Below are positions 59,774-64,000 of a stretch of DNA of 64,000 nucleotides, in pieces. The DNA is from Theobroma cacao (Eukaryota > Streptophyta > Magnoliopsida > Malvales > Malvaceae), in contig NC_030851.1 in NCBI RefSeq assembly GCF_000208745.1, forward strand, positions 21,007,567 through 21,071,566. The letters are read 5' to 3'. Numbering within the stretch: the first letter of the stretch is position 1; each line of letters begins with the position of its first letter. The translations under genes were made by a program, and so were the position numbers. The notes under the pieces are model-generated. The model searched no databases and had not been told where the DNA came from. It saw nothing but the letters and a program-made list of their open reading frames with translations.

Positions 59774-60323
59774 AAGTCCATGAGATTAATATGTCTTGCA
59801 AGGGATCTGTAATGGGTTGCAGTTATGAGATCCCTATACATCAAAGCATAATTTCTAAATGTTCCTAATCGATCTATTATTAAGACTAGACATCAATGAT
59901 GCTTGAAACTGATACATTTTATGTTTCTTATTGTGAGACCTTGACCTTTATAGACTCATAGATAGAAGTACACGCGATATCCCTAATTAGGGGTAAATTC
60001 ATCATTTTCTTAGTAAGCCCCTAAAAGTAAGTTTTAAACAATATTAAGGCCTAAGTAGGCCTAAGGCATAAATGAATGATGAAAATATGGGTAAAATGAC
60101 AAGGAAATAAAAAAATTTTGATGATTTTCATGGTAAGGGCAAAATGGTCATTTTTCACCTCGGGTTAGAATTTTTAAGTTTTCAAGAACCCAAGCATTTC
60201 TAGACCATTATGGACCTTGTCCAGTATCAAAGGAGTAAAAAGATTGCATAAAGGGTTGAAAGAGAACAAGCTAATTTGTGGAGGGGCATTTTGGTAATTT
60301 AAGTGGAGTGGATAAACATGGGC

Positions 60324-60331
60324 TATAAATA
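60324..60331 (+). promoter_or_regulatory. TATA box of LTR-B4
   Basis: TATAAATA about 390 bases into the LTR, followed by a TCTCTTCCTTCCAGC pyrimidine-rich start region, as in LTR-B3. Confidence 0.6.
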
Positions 60332-61038
60332 TCTCTTCCTTCCAGCAGCTACTACATTCTTCAGCAGCTTTTCTCCTTCTTCTTCTTCTATCTCACGTTG
60401 CTTCCATCCTCCATGGAAGCTTGGTATGAAACTTTCATAACTTTCTCTCTCTAGCTCTAATTTTCATACCTTTGTGCCCTTTTGACTAGAACCCTTGTGC
60501 TCTTTCACTTTCTTACTTTAAAACTCTTGAAAAATCCCACTTCCATACTTTCTCTCACTAGCTAGGTGTTTAGAGAGAGAAAGAGAAAGAAAGCCCCTAT
60601 AATAGCTTGGGAATTGTTGGAAAGAATTTCAAGGTTACAAAGCTATTAAGGTGAGTAGTAAACTAAAGTTGATTTTAGTGTTGAGAATGATTAGTGTTTA
60701 GATTTGGGGGTGAATTGGTAGTTGGGGTTGTTCATTCATTTTAGAGTGATAAGGGTATTGAGAATAGATAGCCATATAAATGGCCATTGAAGCTAGCTAA
60801 GAAAAAGCTTTTAGAATTTATTAGTGTGTGGCTTGAATTAATGGTGATGCTAATGTGATAATAGGTTCCAACGAAGCCCCGTCGCCCCATTTAGACAATT
60901 AGAGAAGTAGAGTCGACAAAAGGTTCAACAAGATATCGGTGAGTGAACTTGCATTTTAAAAATAGTTTTGGGAATGTGAATGATTTATTCAATCTTTCTT
61001 AAAACGGGTGCCTTGGAACAAGCCTTTGATAAATTGTA

Positions 61039-61201
61039 TCTATGTGTGACATGTGGCTGTTATGGATTGTTGTATTACTACATTATGTTGATATATATAT
61101 ATATATATAATAATGTGTANTCTATGTGTGACATGTGGCTGTTATGGATTGTTGTATTACTACATTATGTTGATATATATATATATATATAAATAATGTT
61201 G
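61039..61201. repeat. 81-base direct duplication around a single N
   Basis: The 81 bases at 61039-61119 are repeated almost exactly at 61121-61201, separated by one N (61120). Both copies end in a (TA)n microsatellite. Confidence 0.9.
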
Positions 61202-61214
61202 TGTAATGATATTG

Positions 61215-61340
61215 ACCCACCTATGTGCGAGTAGGAGTGTGCATAAGCCGATGCTGACCAGGTTATGTGCGAATGGGAGTGCGCATAAGTCGATGCTGAC
61301 CTGACTATGTGCGAGTGGGAGTGTACATAAGCCGATGCAT
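61215..61340. repeat. 42-base minisatellite in LTR-B4
   Basis: Three copies of TATGTGCGAGTRGGAGTGTG...CATAAGCCGATGCTGACC, with starts at 61222, 61264 and 61306. The same unit occurs, inverted, in LTR-B2. Confidence 0.92.
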
Positions 61341-61541
61341 ATGAGCTAATGATAATGGGAGGGTGTGGATGATGATTGATATATATATATATATATACAT
61401 ATATGGTATATGGTTGTAATGCAAAATGTGAGAATTTGACTGGTTGAATTTTGGGAATTTATATGTGTTTCTTGTTGTTTTGTTAACACAGTAGGATGGC
61501 TTTTTCTTGAGGGGAATGGAAATTTTTTGCTAGTGCCTTGT

Positions 61542-61862
61542 TTCTCGCTGCAGCGAGAAACTCTCGGGTTTGGAGGGGTGGTGTTGGCCTGAATCTCGTT
61601 GCAGCGAGAATGTTATTGTAGCTTCTCGCTGCAGCAAAAAACTTTCTGTTTTGCTCTTTATTTGGTTCGGTTGCTACCCTATTTTCCATTTCTTTGGTAC
61701 CATAGTTGAGCATGTACTTCCAACATTACGGAATAAATGAATTAAGTTTAAAATGATGAGGTTTGGTGAGAAACCCTCGGCCAGTTAAGAAACCCTCGGT
61801 TAGTTGATAATTTAAATCAAGTGTCGCTGCAGTAAAAATTCATTCTCGCTGCAGCTAGAGAG
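61542..61862. repeat. CTCGCTGCAGCGAG palindromes in LTR-B4
   Basis: TTTCTCGCTGCAGCGAGAAA near 61542 and variants near 61600, 61625, 61822 and 61848. They correspond in place to the array of LTR-B3, but with fewer units. Confidence 0.85.
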
Positions 61863-63323
61863 GACCCGTCATTTATTTGACCTGATTCGCTTGAATGCTA
61901 TTAAAGTTTTCACTCTCTAAATCTTTTGTTGAGCATGGACCCTTTTCATAAAATGATTTACTCATGTGGGGTTTACATGAGGGGCTTTAATAAGAACTAA
62001 AACAAATTGCATTGTTTTGAAAAATGAATGCATCATGATTTCATTAAACATTCCTTATGGTATGCTTGTTCCCTTCTTGTTCACTCACTGGGTTTATACT
62101 CACCGTTTTCAACTTCATGTTTTCAGATCATGAGGCAGCTGGTAACTAGGTCGAAGTGTCTTCGTATATTCGACCCTTGGTAGGTGTCTCGACATTCAGT
62201 AGCTGTACAGTCGTCCAAGTCTCTCCGTTGGAAGTCAAGTACTCTTTTGTTATGTATAGACAAATCGATGTAAATTATTAAATTATGTTTAATAATATAT
62301 GTACTCTTTGATTGGTATGCCACTATGAGATGGCAATGTTTAGTATTATTTTGATTCAAAGTTATAAAATGTGACTTAGCAACTTTTAATGGAATGGTGA
62401 AAAGGTTATATTCATAGGCTTGCTTGGGCTTAGTAGACTACGTCCATTGGCCCATGCACCGATCATGGCTCAAAATTTAGGTCGTGACACTTACTTAGAA
62501 AGTAAGCAACCGATCTCATAGGTTGAAGTATAGAGATACTTGGAACTAAAACATAGGTGCTTGCCTAGGAAAGCAAGTTCAAACTAAACATGACCCTCCA
62601 TGAAAAGTACATTTGATATTTCACTTAAGTGTCTATACAATATTTTTCATGTGTCAATTGTGTAAATACTCCCTAGACTTAGACACGAGGTTGTTTTATG
62701 TGTGAAATGCTATGCTTTGATTTCATCCCTACGGGTGCTTAACCAAGGATGCCAAAATATGATGCTTTTGGGTATAACATGAAGCAGTGAAGGCAAATGA
62801 GTGGTCAAAAAAGGAATCATCAACCCAAGTGATTTAAAGGACATATCTTAAGAGTTCTTGGTTGATATTAGCTTGTTGCAGTCCTTGGCCAAGGTGACTT
62901 GGAGATTATAAAAAAAAGTTTCATAAGTAGATCATTAAGAGTAGACACTGTGAAATTGAATTAATTAATTTAATAAAAATTATAATTCAATTCCATTACC
63001 AACATGGTAGAAACCTTATGGGTCACAAACAATAAGTTGTATTATGAATTAAATTGGGAATGTGATTATTTAAGTTAGACTTAAATCATACACTAGGTTT
63101 TTAACTTCTAAAGACTTAATTAAAATAGTTTAATTAAGTATAAGGCTAATATTATAATTAGTTATAATAATAAAACCTCAATTGTAAATAAATAAAGTAA
63201 ATTTAATTTAATTTTAATTTACAATGACTTAACGAAAAAGGTTTAATTAAGTGTTGTGTTAATATTATAAGGGGTCATAATATTGAGGCATTATTTGCAA
63301 TTTAAGAAGTTAATTAACCTAGA

Positions 63324-63331
63324 TATAAATA
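63324..63331 (+). promoter_or_regulatory. TATA box of copia-3 LTR
   Basis: TATAAATA followed by a CTCTTTTCAGC start-like region. U3 would be upstream and R-U5 the last 480 or so bases of the LTR. Confidence 0.6.
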
Positions 63332-63846
63332 TCTCTTTTCAGCTACTCCTCATAATATAAGTGAAACACACAAGTTAGATTCTAAGTCATTTGAAAACTA
63401 ACAAGAAAGCCTTAGTCGTACACTTTCTTAAGTGACTTGAAAAGTAGTTTTCCAACTTTGTGATTTGGCTAGGAGGAGTGTGATTGTATGGAGGGGACAA
63501 GTTGTTGTCCACCTTGCTAGCACAAAGGCATAATTGAGAAAGCTCCCTCCCTGTGAAGGTTCAAGTGCAACTGTGTGTGCAACCGTTGGAGGCCAAGCAT
63601 TTAAATGGCTCAGGTTCCTTGCTCCATTTGTGGTGTTCTTGGGTTAGACAAGGAAGAGTTACCATCGTGATATCCAAATCACTTGGTAAAGGTAATGTTA
63701 TTTTTCTGATTACTTTGCTTATAGGTTTGTTGGTATTAAAACTATCAAGGTGATCTACGGGTGGCAACACGGCTTGGTACGTTTAAATTTTTAATTTCTA
63801 CTACATATGATAATTGTTATCTTTGAGTTACATGCCACTCCAATAG

Positions 63847-63859
63847 TAGTATTAGAGCC
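63847..63859 (+). other. Copia-3 primer binding site (decayed)
   Basis: TAGTATTAGAGCC versus the initiator-Met site TGGTATCAGAGCC. There are two differences, G to A and C to T. It lies 4 bases past the LTR end. Confidence 0.8.
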
Positions 63860-64000
63860 TCCCTTGGCTTGTTTTAATACAAACGATGTCTCATTGTTGT
63901 TTATTCAATGTTTATATTTGATATAAGGTGTTCGGGTTTAAACTAGTAAGGATTTAAAATTTTTTAAATCTATTTTTGAATTGTTTCAATTTTCTGGACA
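63860..64000 (+). other. Copia-3 leader, start of internal domain
   Basis: AT-rich untranslated leader running off the window; no ORF yet. Confidence 0.6.

Larger units (their letters stand above)
59932..62489 (+). repeat. Solo LTR-B4 with TSD CTTAY
   Basis: A 2558-base LTR running TGTGAGACC to GGTCGTGACA, flanked by CTTAT (59927-59931) and CTTAC (62490-62494). Closely related to LTR-B3. Holds a TATA box, a (TA)n tract, a 42-base minisatellite, and CTCGCTGCAGCGAG palindromes at 61542-61640 and 61820-61862. It also contains a single N flanked by a direct duplication that is probably an assembly error. Confidence 0.93.
56743..63842 (+). repeat. Copia-3 5' LTR, interrupted by LTR-G3 and LTR-B4
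   Basis: Starts TGTTGAATTATTAACGG (56743) and ends ACTCCA (63842), 4 bases before a decayed primer site. Removing the two nested solo LTRs and one TSD copy each leaves about 1.57 kb, normal for a copia LTR. The three pieces are 56743-56818, 59774-59931 and 62490-63842. A TATA box lies in the last piece. The internal domain is off the window, so the right LTR cannot be compared. The frame at 63553-63753 lies in its R-U5 part and is not a gene. Confidence 0.85.

Noticed and set aside
60980..61192. Frame with repeated CVTCGCYGLLYY words
   Set aside because: Spans the single-N duplication that is probably an assembly artefact.
63553..63770. Overlapping frames on both strands near the window end
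   Set aside because: Inside the R-U5 part of the copia-3 LTR.
63847..63859. Possible tRNA gene fragment
   Set aside because: Only the 13-base primer-site complement is present, not a tRNA body.

Overview
This is eukaryotic, almost certainly dicot-plant, heterochromatic DNA. It is AT-rich and made nearly entirely of nested LTR retrotransposons. I see no host protein-coding gene and no structural RNA gene. The placement rests on plant-type Ty3/gypsy and Ty1/copia polyproteins, initiator-Met tRNA primer sites (TGGTATCAGAGC and decayed versions), a Sirevirus-like copia with an extra ORF after pol, and long (2.5-3.7 kb) gypsy LTRs. The species cannot be fixed from sequence alone.

Labels used below. 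LTR-A and its subfamily LTR-G are about 3 kb gypsy LTRs running TGTAAAACCC / TGTCAAGC to ATGACA / GTGACA. LTR-B is a 2.6-3.1 kb LTR running TGTGAGACC to GTGACA or GTAACA. LTR-F belongs to a Tekay-like chromovirus. LTR-J is a 3.7 kb solo LTR. Copia-1 is Tork/Angela-like, copia-2 is Sirevirus-like, and copia-3 is represented only by its 5' LTR.

Layout. 1-5918: minus-strand gypsy element A (RT, protease, gag, PBS, then 5' LTR). 5919-8126: remnant of an LTR-F. 8160-11250: solo LTR-B, holding a 735-base gap. 11256-12655: A-rich repeat block. 12656-25164: minus-strand copia-1 with both LTRs, interrupted by a plus-strand solo LTR-A (16238-19343). 25165-28820: fragment of another LTR (E), interrupted by a solo LTR-B. 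About 29.3-39.06 kb: minus-strand copia-2 (3' LTR, env-like ORF, RNase H, RT, integrase), with a solo LTR-G in its env-like ORF. 39064-42539: an LTR-B without a target-site duplication plus an LTR fragment K. About 42.5-56.7 kb: minus-strand Tekay-like gypsy F. Its integrase core is triplicated, and it is interrupted by solo LTR-J, which itself carries a solo LTR-G. 56743-63842: copia-3 5' LTR, split by a solo LTR-G and a solo LTR-B. 63843-64000: its primer site and leader.

The insertion order can be read from target-site duplications (TSDs). Seven solo LTRs have perfect 5-bp TSDs or one mismatch (AAGAC, CTATA, CACTC, CTTAC, ATATT, AAGTC, CTTAY), and LTR-J matches 4 of 5. This points to very active LTR-LTR recombination. 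Every pol I can read is broken by stops, frameshifts or catalytic substitutions, mostly C-to-T type. The most interesting signal is that several unrelated LTR families carry arrays of short palindromic words. In two LTR-F copies the arrays sit at the same distance from the LTR start but use entirely different words.
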